Source of the DNA: Halosolutus amylolyticus
GTDB taxonomy: Archaea; Halobacteriota; Halobacteria; Halobacteriales; Natrialbaceae
Direction of reading: 5' to 3'
Length of the DNA: 64,000 nt
Assembly: GCF_023566055.1 (NCBI RefSeq)
Contig: NZ_JALIQP010000004.1
Coordinates: forward strand, 310,001 to 374,000
The position numbers and the translations under genes were made by a program. The notes under the pieces are model-generated. The model worked only from the letters and a program-made list of their open reading frames with translations. It ran no database searches and was not told the origin of the DNA. Below are positions 47,750 to 55,922 of this stretch, in pieces. Position 1 is the stretch's first letter. Each line of letters opens with the position of its first letter.

Positions 47750-49106
47750 TCCCACTGATCCCGATCGCGACCGGGTCCCGGATGGCGGCGCCGACTCCGC
47801 GCTCGAGTCGCCGGCGGACGAAGACGACTCGATCGACGCCGGATCGACGGCACCCACGGATTCCAGCGACGAGAACTGGCTCGCGGCGTACACTCGCGAT
47901 CACGCCGCGCACCTGCTGGTCGTCGCCGCCTTCGCGCTGTATCCGGTCGTCCTCGGCGTCCTCGATCGGACGCCGCTGGCGACCGAGGCGTCGTCGTTCC
48001 TGCCGGGGCTGACGGCCATGATCGTCGTCCTCTACATGGGCCTGTTCGCCATGAGCTTCGACTTCGTCAGCGGTTACACCGGTTACCTCTCGTTCGGCCA
48101 CGCCGCGTTCTACGGGACCGGTGCCTACGTCGTCGTCCTCGCGGCGAACGGCAAGGTACCAGGGGTGCCCGCGGACACGCCGTTCATGGTGCTTCTCCTT
48201 CTGGCCGCCGTCCTGGCGTTCGTCGTCGCACTCGCGATCGGTGCCGTGTCGTTCCGGCTCAGCGGCGTCTACTTCGCGATGATCACTCTCGGGTTCGCCC
48301 AGGTGATCTACGAGTTCGTCCGGCACTGGGAGTACGTCGGTGCCAACCCCTCGGAGGGGGCGACGATCTCCCGCGTCGACGGACTCTCGATCGGCGTCCC
48401 GTACGTCGACTCGCTCAACGTCGCCGTCGGCCGTCTGGCCGGGGATAGCTTCGAGAACGTCCTCGGGATGGGCGTCGACGTCTCGGCGACGATGACGTCA
48501 TACTACGCCCTCGGCGTCGTCGTCCTCGTCTGTTACTTTGCGATGCAGCGAATCCTTCACTCCCCGTTCGGGGCGGTGATGGTCGCGATCCGGGAGAACG
48601 AGGAACGGGCGAGAGCGATCGGCTACGACGTCTTCTGGTACAAGATGGCCGCGTTCTCGGCCAGCGGGTTCTTCGCCGGCATCGCCGGGGCGGTGTTCGC
48701 CGCCTATGCGCGCGGCGCGTCGCCGGACAACTCCTTCTACTTCCTCGTCACGGCGGACGCGCTGATCATGGCGATCATCGGCGGAATCGGGACGCTCGCC
48801 GGGCCGCTGTACGGCGCGCTGTTTCACGAGTGGCTCGAGGACATCCTCACGACCGAAAACGACGGGATCGCGACCTATCTCGAACAGTTGCTCCCCCAGG
48901 ACGTCCTCACCACCGAGGTCGCCGGCATGACGCTCTCCGACTTCTTCGGAACGGTGCTCACCGGCCGCGCGCCGCTGTACCTGGGGATCATCTTCGTGCT
49001 GTTCGTCCTCTTCGTCCCCGACGGCCTGCTCGGCTCCGTCCGCAACCGGGTCGGCGGTCCAGTCGGCAAACGGCTCCCTGCCGTGCTCGATCGGTACCGC
49101 CGGTAA
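47739..49106 (+). CDS. livM: ABC transporter permease, LivM type
   Basis: 455 residues from the GTG at 47739 (11-nt overlap with livH). An acidic cytosolic N-terminus of about 60 residues precedes about ten helices. LYMGLFAMSFDFVSGYTGYLSFGHAAFYGTGAYVV is the LivM signature. AIRENEERARAIGYDVFWYKMAAFSASGFFAGIAGAVFA is the coupling region. Final gene of the operon; a T-rich CTCTCTTTTGC follows. Confidence 0.94.
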   Translation: MAISPTDPDRDRVPDGGADSALESPADEDDSIDAGSTAPTDSSDENWLAAYTRDHAAHLLVVAAFALYPVVLGVLDRTPLATEASSFLPGLTAMIVVLYMGLFAMSFDFVSGYTGYLSFGHAAFYGTGAYVVVLAANGKVPGVPADTPFMVLLLLAAVLAFVVALAIGAVSFRLSGVYFAMITLGFAQVIYEFVRHWEYVGANPSEGATISRVDGLSIGVPYVDSLNVAVGRLAGDSFENVLGMGVDVSATMTSYYALGVVVLVCYFAMQRILHSPFGAVMVAIRENEERARAIGYDVFWYKMAAFSASGFFAGIAGAVFAAYARGASPDNSFYFLVTADALIMAIIGGIGTLAGPLYGALFHEWLEDILTTENDGIATYLEQLLPQDVLTTEVAGMTLSDFFGTVLTGRAPLYLGIIFVLFVLFVPDGLLGSVRNRVGGPVGKRLPAVLDRYRR

Positions 49107-49270
49107 GCCGTTCTCTCTTTTGCGACCCGCGTTCTCTCGCCCGATCGGTCACGGCCCTGTACCGACCCGATGACGCTCGTCGCGAGCGGGTCCGGCCGTT
49201 CGGTCGACCACCCCGAAGCCCAGTCTCGAAACGACACGCTTAAACGGGAGACGACCATCGGTTCACGTGC

Positions 49271-49341
49271 GGGACCGTGGGGTAGTGGTATCCTCTGCGG
49301 ATGGGGTCCGTAGGACCCGAGTTCAATTCTCGGCGGTCCCA
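49271..49341 (+). tRNA. tRNA-Pro (anticodon GGG)
   Basis: 71 nt. Acceptor stem GGGACCG/CGGTCCC, discriminator A, anticodon arm TGCGG-ATGGGGT-CCGTA with GGG in the loop, T-arm CCGAG-TTCAATT-CTCGG. No CCA encoded, no intron. An 8.5-kb block of accessory genes begins directly at its 3' end, the usual integration side. Confidence 0.94.
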
Positions 49342-49380
49342 CTCGAAATTATCTAAGTGTTCAACTCTTAGCATCTCGTG

Positions 49381-49428
49381 CCCTCGAGACGGCCGAAAAT
49401 CCAATTCTCGGTTTCGGTATATTACCAC
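49381..49428. repeat. diverged direct repeat, left copy
   Basis: CCCTCGAGACGGCCGAAAATCC... TTCTCGGTTTCGGTAT...CCAC. It contains the small hairpin CCGAAA/TTTCGG. A related copy with about three quarters identity is at 57819-57867, so the two bracket the accessory region. Confidence 0.45.
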
Positions 49429-49495
49429 ATGGTCGATACACTTCGCAGAGGTGGTCGGCGTGACGGCCGCGCCGTGGTCTTCTGGCGATCGACCG

Positions 49496-49690
49496 ATGTG
49501 TCGTCACTGCGGAGCACACGTCACCGATCGATTCCGCCGGGTCTTCGGCGACGATCGCGATCGTGCCCACCGCTGTGGCGAGTGCGACTCCTACGCGCGA
49601 CTGAGCCGCGGTTCTGCCGCCGGCGTCGACGTCGCGGTCCCGGATCCGGAGACGAGTCCCGGCCGCCACGGAGGTGAGGCCGATGCGTGA
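49496..49690 (+). CDS. small zinc-finger protein (DUF7563-like)
   Basis: 64 residues. MCRHCGAHVTDRFRRVFGDD...HRCGECDSYARL has two CxxC pairs in the pattern seen in DUF7563 proteins, common in haloviruses, proviruses and plasmids. The start at 49496 is the first ATG before the motif; an upstream GTG is possible. It overlaps the next start by 8 nt. Confidence 0.7.
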   Translation: MCRHCGAHVTDRFRRVFGDDRDRAHRCGECDSYARLSRGSAAGVDVAVPDPETSPGRHGGEADA

Positions 49691-50183
49691 CGGGTTGTTC
49701 GTGCCGGCGAATCGGCTGTACGATGTCGACTCGCGGACGCCCATAGCCCATCCGGCCCATCAGGCAACCGACGAGCAAATTCAGCAGGCGATCGAGAATC
49801 GAGAGCGAGAGATTCGAACTGATGGCGGTTGCTCTATCGGCGGTACCGAATGGAGCAAGAAAATACCGTCCGGAATTCCGTTTTCTGCTTACAGCGGGAG
49901 CGACCATTCGTGTCCACAGCTAGCACAACGGAAGCCCGCCGTTGCTATCCCATCAGCAACGTATTTTTCGAGTAATTCCCCCAGTCCTTCATCGCACTCC
50001 GGGCAACAAGCGTTCATTGGCGCCCGGTCTAGCGTTGAGCCCGGATTAATTCTAATCCCTACTCGTATAGGTATCCAAAATAATGAACGACCTTGCGATA
50101 CTGTCCGGTCACTACACGCGGAAAATGAATATTCGTCTTCATATTCTGAGAACTCTACACGAAGCGAGGGGGTTCCCCGATGA
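49683..50183 (+). pseudogene. 5' part of a provirus-type gene running into unrelated sequence
   Basis: The first 50 codons (MRDGLFVPANRLYDVDSRTP... ATDEQIQQAIENREREI) look coding and are translationally coupled to the gene before. After about 49830 composition changes to AT-richer and the frame reads antisense through a separate zinc-ribbon gene, with a serine-rich, unlikely protein. I read it as a gene whose 3' part has been lost. Confidence 0.45.
49889..50017 (-). CDS. 42-residue zinc-ribbon microprotein
   Basis: MNACCPECDEGLGELLEK begins it and a second pair CASCGHEW follows 27 residues later, so C-P-E-C and C-A-S-C would bind one zinc. It ends SLPL-stop. Such tiny four-cysteine proteins are numerous in haloarchaea and several are real and needed for motility or biofilm; this one is unassigned. 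It lies antisense to the decayed gene above and in lower-GC DNA. The 50018-50179 gap to its right shows nothing firm. Confidence 0.65.
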   Translation of the reverse strand: MNACCPECDEGLGELLEKYVADGIATAGFRCASCGHEWSLPL

Positions 50184-50299
50184 GCCGACTCGTCGAATCC
50201 GACGAGTGCGATCGTTGCGGCGATCGCGTCGACGCGCTTCGCCGACTGTGTGCTGACTGTACGCGCGACGTCCGCGACGCGCGGGAGGGTCCGCTATGA
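50180..50299 (+). CDS. 39-residue four-cysteine zinc-finger protein
   Basis: MSRLVESDECDRCGDRVDAL continues to LCADCTRDVRD: two CxxC pairs 14 residues apart. Its TGA overlaps the ATG of the next gene (ATGA), supporting translation. No family name known to me. Confidence 0.65.
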   Translation: MSRLVESDECDRCGDRVDALRRLCADCTRDVRDAREGPL

Positions 50300-50809
50300 G
50301 TTCGCGGACGTCGGAACTCGATAGTCCGAAGGCCAGCGGCGACGCGATCGAGGTTAAGATCGTCAAAGTGGTCGCCGAACTCGAGTACGTCGGTGACCGG
50401 ACGGCTACTTGGCACGACGCGCGGACGTCGACGCTCCTCGAGCCGCAACGATCGCTGCCGTTCTACGGAATCGTCATCGTCGAGCCCGGAGTTCCAGTGG
50501 AAATCAAATGGTGCCAGATCGAGACGAGCAACGGGAATCGATCGACTCACGGTCGGTTCTACGTCAAGCAGGCCGCACACGAGCAACTGCTCGAGGCCGC
50601 TGGGATGTACCTGCTCGTGGTCTACTTACCGCGACCTGGACTCCCGCAGGTCGCGCGTGCGATCGTACACTGCAACGATCGTCGACGAACTCCTGGCCGG
50701 CCGCTGGTACGACGTCGGCGGTTCGCGTTCCGAAGAGGAGGTTGCGAAACTCGCGTGGACGCACGTAATCGATCACGAGCGGTGTCGATCCCGCGGTTAC
50801 GGTGGGTGA
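50296..50809 (+). pseudogene. frameshifted accessory gene
   Basis: Frame 1 from the ATG at 50296 codes MSSRTSELDSPKASGDAIEV... through FYVKQAAHEQLLEAAGMYLLVVYLPRPGLPQVARAIV, up to about 50660. The sensible continuation, ATIVDELLAGRWYDVGGSRSEEEVAKLAWTHVI, is in frame 2 and ends at a TGA at 50807-50809. A single one-base gain or two-base loss between about 50640 and 50675 joins them into one acidic protein of about 170 residues. Function unknown; content and neighbours look proviral. A sequencing error cannot be excluded. Confidence 0.65.
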
Positions 50810-50850
50810 TCGTCGATGAGGGTGGACGGTCACGGTCCGGACACCGCTAT

Positions 50851-51033
50851 TTACACGTACTCACGAAAGTCGGTGTTACCACACGGACAGTCGGGCCCCA
50901 CCCCGATCGGCCGGGGCGTTCCGTCGGGCCAGACTCTCGCTGCGTACACGGACGCGCAGTTCTGGCAGACGAGAACGGTCCGGTCCAGTGTGTCTCCGTT
51001 TTTCATGGATCTATCGGTGGTCTCTCGAGACAT
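50851..51033 (-). CDS. small zinc-ribbon protein
   Basis: 60 residues from the ATG at 51033. LDRTVLVCQNCASVYAARVWPDGTPRPIGVGPDCPCGNTDFREYV carries CxxC and CxC and the strand pattern of a zinc ribbon. An ATG 14 codons upstream is possible. It is on the strand opposite to its neighbours, so not part of their coupled cluster. Confidence 0.7.
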   Translation of the reverse strand: MSRETTDRSMKNGDTLDRTVLVCQNCASVYAARVWPDGTPRPIGVGPDCPCGNTDFREYV

Positions 51034-51114
51034 AGCCGTCGTCCCTACCCACCTAGGTGTGGCTGGCTCCCCCACACCACAGACCGGTGCTGGTCACGCG
51101 GACGGTGATCGGCG

Positions 51115-51642
51115 ATGACGGTCCACACGACGTACTTCGGGCGGCTTCCAAGCTACGAGTCGTTCGATCAGGATGCAGTTTTCGGGGTTGTCCGCTATCC
51201 GAAGGGTTTCGTCGAGCGGATCACCGATCGGTACATCCCGGCAGTCGCGCCGCCAGATGATCTTCTCAATGCGTACAAGACCGTCGAGGCCGCCGCCGAG
51301 GAGAACGACGAACCCAACGCCGCGGCGATCACGTGGAATTCCGTCGACTTTGAGCGACGATATCTGGAGTACCTCGATCGGGACGGCCCCCAGATCGTCC
51401 TCGAGGAGTTAACCGATCGCGCTCGCGGGCGTGACGTCTGGCTGGTCTGTTGGGAGAAGGATGCCCGCTGGTGCCACCGGCGACTGCTCTCGAACGCGAT
51501 CGTCGCCGACCTGGAGGACATCGAGATCGTCCATCACCCGGACCCGTCGACTATCCTGATCGACGACGGGAACAAGAGCGCGGACCCTGACGAGAGCGGC
51601 CCAACGCTTGCGGACTTCGCGACTGGTGAGGGTGCGCGATGA
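51115..51642 (+). CDS. DUF488-family protein
   Basis: 175 residues. MTVHTTYFGRLPSYESFDQDAVFGVVRYPKGF at the start and RGRDVWLVCWEKDARWCHRRLLSNAIV near 105-131, the C-[WA]-E-K-x-x-x-x-C-H-R motif of DUF488. The family is widespread and uncharacterised; in archaea it often occurs on viruses and plasmids. ATGA overlap with the next gene. Confidence 0.8.
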   Translation: MTVHTTYFGRLPSYESFDQDAVFGVVRYPKGFVERITDRYIPAVAPPDDLLNAYKTVEAAAEENDEPNAAAITWNSVDFERRYLEYLDRDGPQIVLEELTDRARGRDVWLVCWEKDARWCHRRLLSNAIVADLEDIEIVHHPDPSTILIDDGNKSADPDESGPTLADFATGEGAR

Positions 51643-51806
51643 TCCAGGTCGCGTCCACACCGCACGAAATCGAGGGCCGCTGGAAGTGGCCCGACTGGGA
51701 CCGCGGGCCCTACGACGCGCTCTCGTCGGTGATGCTGGGGCCGCCGTTCGAGGGCTACCTCGAACTGAGCACCGAGGTCGCTGTTCAGACGAAAGGAGAG
51801 ATGTGA
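51639..51806 (+). CDS. 55-residue hypothetical protein
   Basis: MIQVASTPHEIEGRWKWPDW starts it, with a following RGPYDALSSVMLGPPFEGYLEL. It is rich in tryptophan, acidic, without cysteines. Coupled to the DUF488 gene by ATGA. No family recognised. The 51807-51950 gap that follows shows nothing. Confidence 0.6.
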   Translation: MIQVASTPHEIEGRWKWPDWDRGPYDALSSVMLGPPFEGYLELSTEVAVQTKGEM

Positions 51807-51950
51807 TCGCCGGGGGGTTGCACTGCTAGCTCCTTAGAAATTGACAGATGGGGCTGCTGAATACAGAGGATGTATCTCTCACAGCGGCGCCAGCCCGATA
51901 CCCGCCGTCTGTACTCTATGAGAAGGACACCGGGACCTAAATCCGAGTCA

Positions 51951-52280
51951 TCAATCCTGGAGAAAGCGATTGTACAACGAAGCGACGATGTATCCGCTGG
52001 AATACCCATCCAAGAACGCCCAGATAGCACCAATTACGAGCCCCGACCAGGTCTCACTGAAGCCACGATACATGTCTGCGAGTAGCTCTTCCCATCGTTT
52101 TCCCCATCCCACTCGAGCAGTTGTCCCAATACTTGCCACTGCACCAGCCCAGAATATTCCACACGCCAATCCGAGTGCATTCGGCGCTAATTGAGATGAT
52201 TCCGAAATCGCTGTTTGGTGCGATGCTTGCATCGCCTCAGAATCCGATTTCTCCCTCGTGGTTCCTTTCCAGTTACTCAT
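51951..52280 (-). CDS. phage holin-like small membrane protein
   Basis: 109 residues. Two hydrophobic helices, NALGLACGIFWAGAVASIG and SGLVIGAIWAFLDGYSSGYIVASLYN, separated by the conserved-looking WGKRWEELLADMYRGF. This layout is that of archaeal and bacterial proteins annotated as bacteriophage holin, most of which lie in chromosomes and may have other roles. No endolysin gene is nearby. Confidence 0.6.
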   Translation of the reverse strand: MSNWKGTTREKSDSEAMQASHQTAISESSQLAPNALGLACGIFWAGAVASIGTTARVGWGKRWEELLADMYRGFSETWSGLVIGAIWAFLDGYSSGYIVASLYNRFLQD

Positions 52281-52448
52281 ACTAACACCTCTCGAGCGGG
52301 GATAGCGGGACTATTTCGATCGGCCCATACCAGCACACGGCAACCCAGTATATAATACCATGACGACACTATCACGTAAATTACTGTCACCACGACAGTG
52401 CGGACCGGTGAACGATAACCCCGACACGGGACCATCTTCGAGGCCGCG

Positions 52449-52622
52449 ATGGTCGACGCCCAGTGGGCGGCACTGCTCCTCCTCGTACTGTTCGTGTTGC
52501 TCTTGTTCGTCGCATCGACGTTCTTGCCACGGCAGATATCGGGAGACGACGAACGAACCGACCATCCCGAATCATCCAAAGGTTCAACACGTGAGACTTC
52601 TGAAACAGCCGTGAAGGACTAA
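52449..52622 (+). CDS. 57-residue single-helix membrane protein
   Basis: From ATG 52449: MVDAQWAALLLLVLFVLLLF then an S/T/E/D-rich soluble tail to TAA at 52620-52622. An N-out single-pass protein is expected. No family recognised; coding supported by the clean hydrophobic-polar pattern only. Confidence 0.5.
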   Translation: MVDAQWAALLLLVLFVLLLFVASTFLPRQISGDDERTDHPESSKGSTRETSETAVKD

Positions 52623-52715
52623 CCAAAACACCAAACCGGACACTTCGGATGCGAGCCGTCATTCTTTCGGTCGGTTCAGTGAGGTTCGAGAAACCCTATA
52701 TGAAAACAGATCCGT

Positions 52716-54452
52716 CTATGAGGACGAGCGCTCCGTTCTCCAGCGGTCGATGACGTCGCCAATTGGTTCCTCGGGTTTCACGCCGCCAGCGTTCGCCGCG
52801 AGTCCCGTCGTTTCGAACATCTGCACAACCTCGGACTCCGCCCCCGCAAAACGGAGGTCGATTCCGCGTGAATCGAGTTTTTGCTCGAGTTTCTCCAACA
52901 TTTGTGCGGCCCCGAAGTCGACCGTTGACGACGATGTGAGGTCGAAGACGACCAATTCGATAGTGGAGTCGCGTGTTGTGAGCCGTTCGAGAAGATCGGT
53001 TTGAACCGTATCTGCGTTCGCGTAGAACAGTTCAGCTTCGACGCGGTAGACGAACACGTCCGTGATAGTCGTTGCCGCCGGATACAAGTCGAGAGCGACG
53101 AAATTGTCCGCCCCGTCGATTCGACCGATTTCGTGTGTCAACGGACGGCTAACCCGAGAAATCGCGATCAGCAACGAGAGGACGACGCCGACGAAGACGC
53201 CCCAGAGCATCCCAACCGTAAGTACTCCGAGCAAGGCCGACATCGCGATGGCAAACTCACTCTTGCTCACGTGGTACAGTTGGCGGAGTGCGTTCGTATC
53301 GATAAGGCCCGTAACGGCGACGATAACGATCGCTGCGAGAATCGTTTCTGGGAGATTCGCGAATACGCCGGTGAGAAAGAGCAGGACGACGACGAGAACG
53401 AGAGCGATCACGGCGTTCGTGAGTTGCGTTTTGCCGCCGACAGCGTCGTTGAGCGCCGATCGAGACATACTTCCCCCGACGACGAATCCGCCACCGAAGC
53501 CAGCGGCGAGGTTGGCGACGCCGTCGGCCAACAGTTCCTGATTCGCATCGGTTCGGTAGTCGTGTCGTCTGGCAAACGTCTCGACTGCGCCGATGCCTTC
53601 GACGTACGAGAGAAGGAACAACGAAGCGGCGACAGGGACGAGGGTACCCAGCGTCGAGATACTGGGAATCGACGGAACCGTTAGCGATGGGAGACCGCTC
53701 GGAATTGATCCAACGATCTCGACACCGCGGGCCTGCAGATTCGTGACCGACATAAGCACGATCGAGAGAACGACGACGAGGAGTGCATTCGGGGCACGCG
53801 GCAAGTACTGTTCTCCGAGGACGAGCAACACGATGCCAGCAACACCAACGGCCAATGTCTCAGGGTTTGTCTCAGCGAGATGGGTTCCTGTGTACCATAT
53901 CCGTCCAAAGAACGTTTCCCCGAAGAAAGCACCCGACGCGCTGCTCTCAATGCCGAATAGCTTGTTAAGTTGAGTCGACATGATGTACAACGCCGCCCCG
54001 GCGGAAAACCCCGTGAGAACCGACCCCGAGATAAAGTGGACGAGAAACCCCAACCGAAACGCCCACGCGATAACTGCGAAGACACCGACGAGGATTGTCG
54101 TAATTATGACAAGTGACGCGTATGTGGCGCTGTTTCCGCCAGCGACTGCTCCAACACCACTCGCGAGCAGGATCGCCAGCGCCGAGGTCGGTCCCACGAT
54201 GACCTGCTGAGAGGTGCCAAGAAAAAGGTACGCGATAGCGGCCATCAACCCGGCGTACAAGCCAGTCTCCGGTGGCAAGTTTGCAAGCGATGCGTACGCC
54301 AACCCCTCCGGAATGACTGACGCTGCAACGGTGATTCCAGCAACGATGTCCAGACGGAGCCAGGACCTGTCGTACTGCGGAAACCACTCCAGCACCGGGA
54401 GCGTAGACGAAAACCGTCGGCTAATTCGTTCTTTTAGATGCTCTTTTGACAC
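52716..54452 (-). CDS. SulP-family anion transporter with STAS domain
   Basis: 578 residues from the GTG at 54452. LDIVAGITVAASVIPEGLAYASLANLPPETGLYAG is the SulP signature, followed by GTSQQVIVGPTSALAIL. Fourteen helices are expected to about residue 430. The cytosolic STAS domain (about 440-560) contains ELVVFDLTSSSTVDFGAAQMLEKLEQKLDSRGIDLRFAG. SulP proteins carry sulfate, bicarbonate or other anions; the substrate is not evident here. Less GC-rich than core genes, in the accessory block. Confidence 0.92.
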   Translation of the reverse strand: MSKEHLKERISRRFSSTLPVLEWFPQYDRSWLRLDIVAGITVAASVIPEGLAYASLANLPPETGLYAGLMAAIAYLFLGTSQQVIVGPTSALAILLASGVGAVAGGNSATYASLVIITTILVGVFAVIAWAFRLGFLVHFISGSVLTGFSAGAALYIMSTQLNKLFGIESSASGAFFGETFFGRIWYTGTHLAETNPETLAVGVAGIVLLVLGEQYLPRAPNALLVVVLSIVLMSVTNLQARGVEIVGSIPSGLPSLTVPSIPSISTLGTLVPVAASLFLLSYVEGIGAVETFARRHDYRTDANQELLADGVANLAAGFGGGFVVGGSMSRSALNDAVGGKTQLTNAVIALVLVVVLLFLTGVFANLPETILAAIVIVAVTGLIDTNALRQLYHVSKSEFAIAMSALLGVLTVGMLWGVFVGVVLSLLIAISRVSRPLTHEIGRIDGADNFVALDLYPAATTITDVFVYRVEAELFYANADTVQTDLLERLTTRDSTIELVVFDLTSSSTVDFGAAQMLEKLEQKLDSRGIDLRFAGAESEVVQMFETTGLAANAGGVKPEEPIGDVIDRWRTERSSS

Positions 54453-54496
54453 TAAAACTCACCTTTTGGTTTTGGTAACTCTCGTTGTTCGTAATT

Positions 54497-55648
54497 TCAC
54501 TCGAGTGGCTCGGCCTCGGGGAACTGATAGCTCCCATTGAGAACCTCCTCACGTGGTCGGTAGAGTCGGACGATATAGCGCCATCCCTCCGGGGTGTAGA
54601 GGAAGTTCGGTTGATCGGGATCACCGCCGAGGTGTACTGTGACACTCCCGTCATCGTCCCGCTCTGCGGTCACGTTGTTAACCGAGTACGCGTCGTACTC
54701 GTTCTCCTCGAGCAACCAGTCGCTGCTGTAGACGGTGACCGACCAGAACGCGTCGACGGGGACGGTGTCCGGCTCGTCGACGGTGAGTGTGTACGGCGTT
54801 TCGCCGTCGTTCTGTTCGGGATACCGCATCACAAGTAACGACTCCCACTCAGGGAGTCCACCCACCCCGAACGCCGCGGAGCCGATGTAATGCTTGACGG
54901 GGTCGACCTCGTCGACGTCGCCATAGACGCCTCCTAAATCGTCCATCGTCTCTCCGACCGTGATGAGCGCCTCCTCGATTTCTTCGAACGATTCTTGATC
55001 CCAGTTGGGAATCTCGAACGTTCCCGACGATTGTTGACGTACCGTCGTTTCGTCTTGTAGTCTATGAACTTCGTTCACATCGTCCGGATCGTTCAGGTCG
55101 ATAAACGTGCGCATGAGGGCACTGACGTACCGCGTTCCGATCTCATCCTGCGTCAACGTGTACTCGCCAGGATCGGAGAGAACCCCTTTCACGTACTGAT
55201 CTTGGTTGGTGAGAACTATCGACTGGTATCGGTCACCGGTGTCCGGTTTCGTGATGGTAACCGGCTCGGTTAGGTCGAATATTCCCCACGAGTAAAGCAC
55301 CTCATGGTTTGGTGCCTTGGGTTGGTTGACCTGCTCCTCTATGGGAGGAATATCTCGGTAGTGCTTGAACTCGCCGAACCCACCAATTTCGACATGTGAT
55401 CCAAAGTAGTCATCCGCTTGGACGCGTAGGAAGTTCTCCCACGTCACTGGGATTGGCTCGTCATCCGCTGACGTCTCGCTTCCAGCCTCGTGAGTGTTCG
55501 CCTCCGATGAATGTTGACTGGCAGTAGCGCTGCCACCACCCAGCGCGAGCATTCCGGCAAGGCCCACCCCGCGAAGTGCGCTTCGGCGCGTTGCTCGCAG
55601 CAGTTCGAAGTTCGATTCTGGCGTCGTGTGGTTTGGTTCTTTGCCCAT
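54497..55648 (-). CDS. Tat-exported DUF1254/DUF1214 protein
   Basis: 383 residues from the ATG at 55648. LRATRRSALRGVGLAGMLALGGG at about 17-39 is a Tat signal. GEFKHYRDIPPIEEQVNQPKAPNHEVLYSWGIFDLTEPVTI fits the DUF1254 part; DAFWSVTVYSSDWLLEENEYDAYSVNN and PEGWRYIVRLYRPREEVLNGSYQFPE fit the DUF1214 end. The function of the family is not established. An in-frame longer reading reaches 55753 but would bury the Tat motif. The signal and promoter are nearly repeated before the photolyase gene. Confidence 0.82.
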   Translation of the reverse strand: MGKEPNHTTPESNFELLRATRRSALRGVGLAGMLALGGGSATASQHSSEANTHEAGSETSADDEPIPVTWENFLRVQADDYFGSHVEIGGFGEFKHYRDIPPIEEQVNQPKAPNHEVLYSWGIFDLTEPVTITKPDTGDRYQSIVLTNQDQYVKGVLSDPGEYTLTQDEIGTRYVSALMRTFIDLNDPDDVNEVHRLQDETTVRQQSSGTFEIPNWDQESFEEIEEALITVGETMDDLGGVYGDVDEVDPVKHYIGSAAFGVGGLPEWESLLVMRYPEQNDGETPYTLTVDEPDTVPVDAFWSVTVYSSDWLLEENEYDAYSVNNVTAERDDDGSVTVHLGGDPDQPNFLYTPEGWRYIVRLYRPREEVLNGSYQFPEAEPLE

Positions 55649-55840
55649 GACTCGTGTCTCTCTGAGTGGCCCACAGCAGTAGTGCGACCGACTCACACGC
55701 TCGCACTCCAGCAGCCCATATAATACAGTGACGATACCAGAGAATAATTTCATGACACGATGATCATAGCAGAGGGATGACTATCTCTGAATTCCTGATC
55801 AACTATCTGTACCTGTTATATTCGGACTAACGTTGGAGTT
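55520..55840 (-). repeat. promoter plus Tat-signal segment, original copy
   Basis: This segment (the first codons of the DUF1254 gene and its upstream DNA) is repeated with strong similarity at 57370-57680. Shared stretches include CTCTCTGAGTGGCCCAC, CCATATAAT (TATA, 55718-55725, minus strand), CAGTGACGATAC and GGATGACTATCTCTGAATTC. The TATA-to-ATG distance is the same in both. Confidence 0.8.
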
Positions 55841-55922
55841 TCGTCGGTTTGGTATCTCTGCCCCACGAAAACCAGACACACCGTGGCCTCTCGCTCGACG
55901 GAGCCGTTTCTCGGGTGCCCCG

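Noticed and set aside
50081-50250. Possible 50-60 residue ORF starting MNDLAILSGHYTRK upstream of the zinc-finger gene
   Set aside because: The first 34 residues look plausible, but the remainder becomes arginine/serine-rich and overlaps the better-supported 39-residue gene. Not enough to call.
52277-52579. 100-codon minus-strand frame opposite the 57-residue membrane ORF
   Set aside because: The plus-strand reading has a clean hydrophobic helix and polar tail; the minus frame has no pattern.
51951-52622. Lysis cassette (holin plus partner)
   Set aside because: The holin-like protein has no endolysin or spike gene nearby and similar proteins are often chromosomal with unknown roles, so a lytic function is not claimed.
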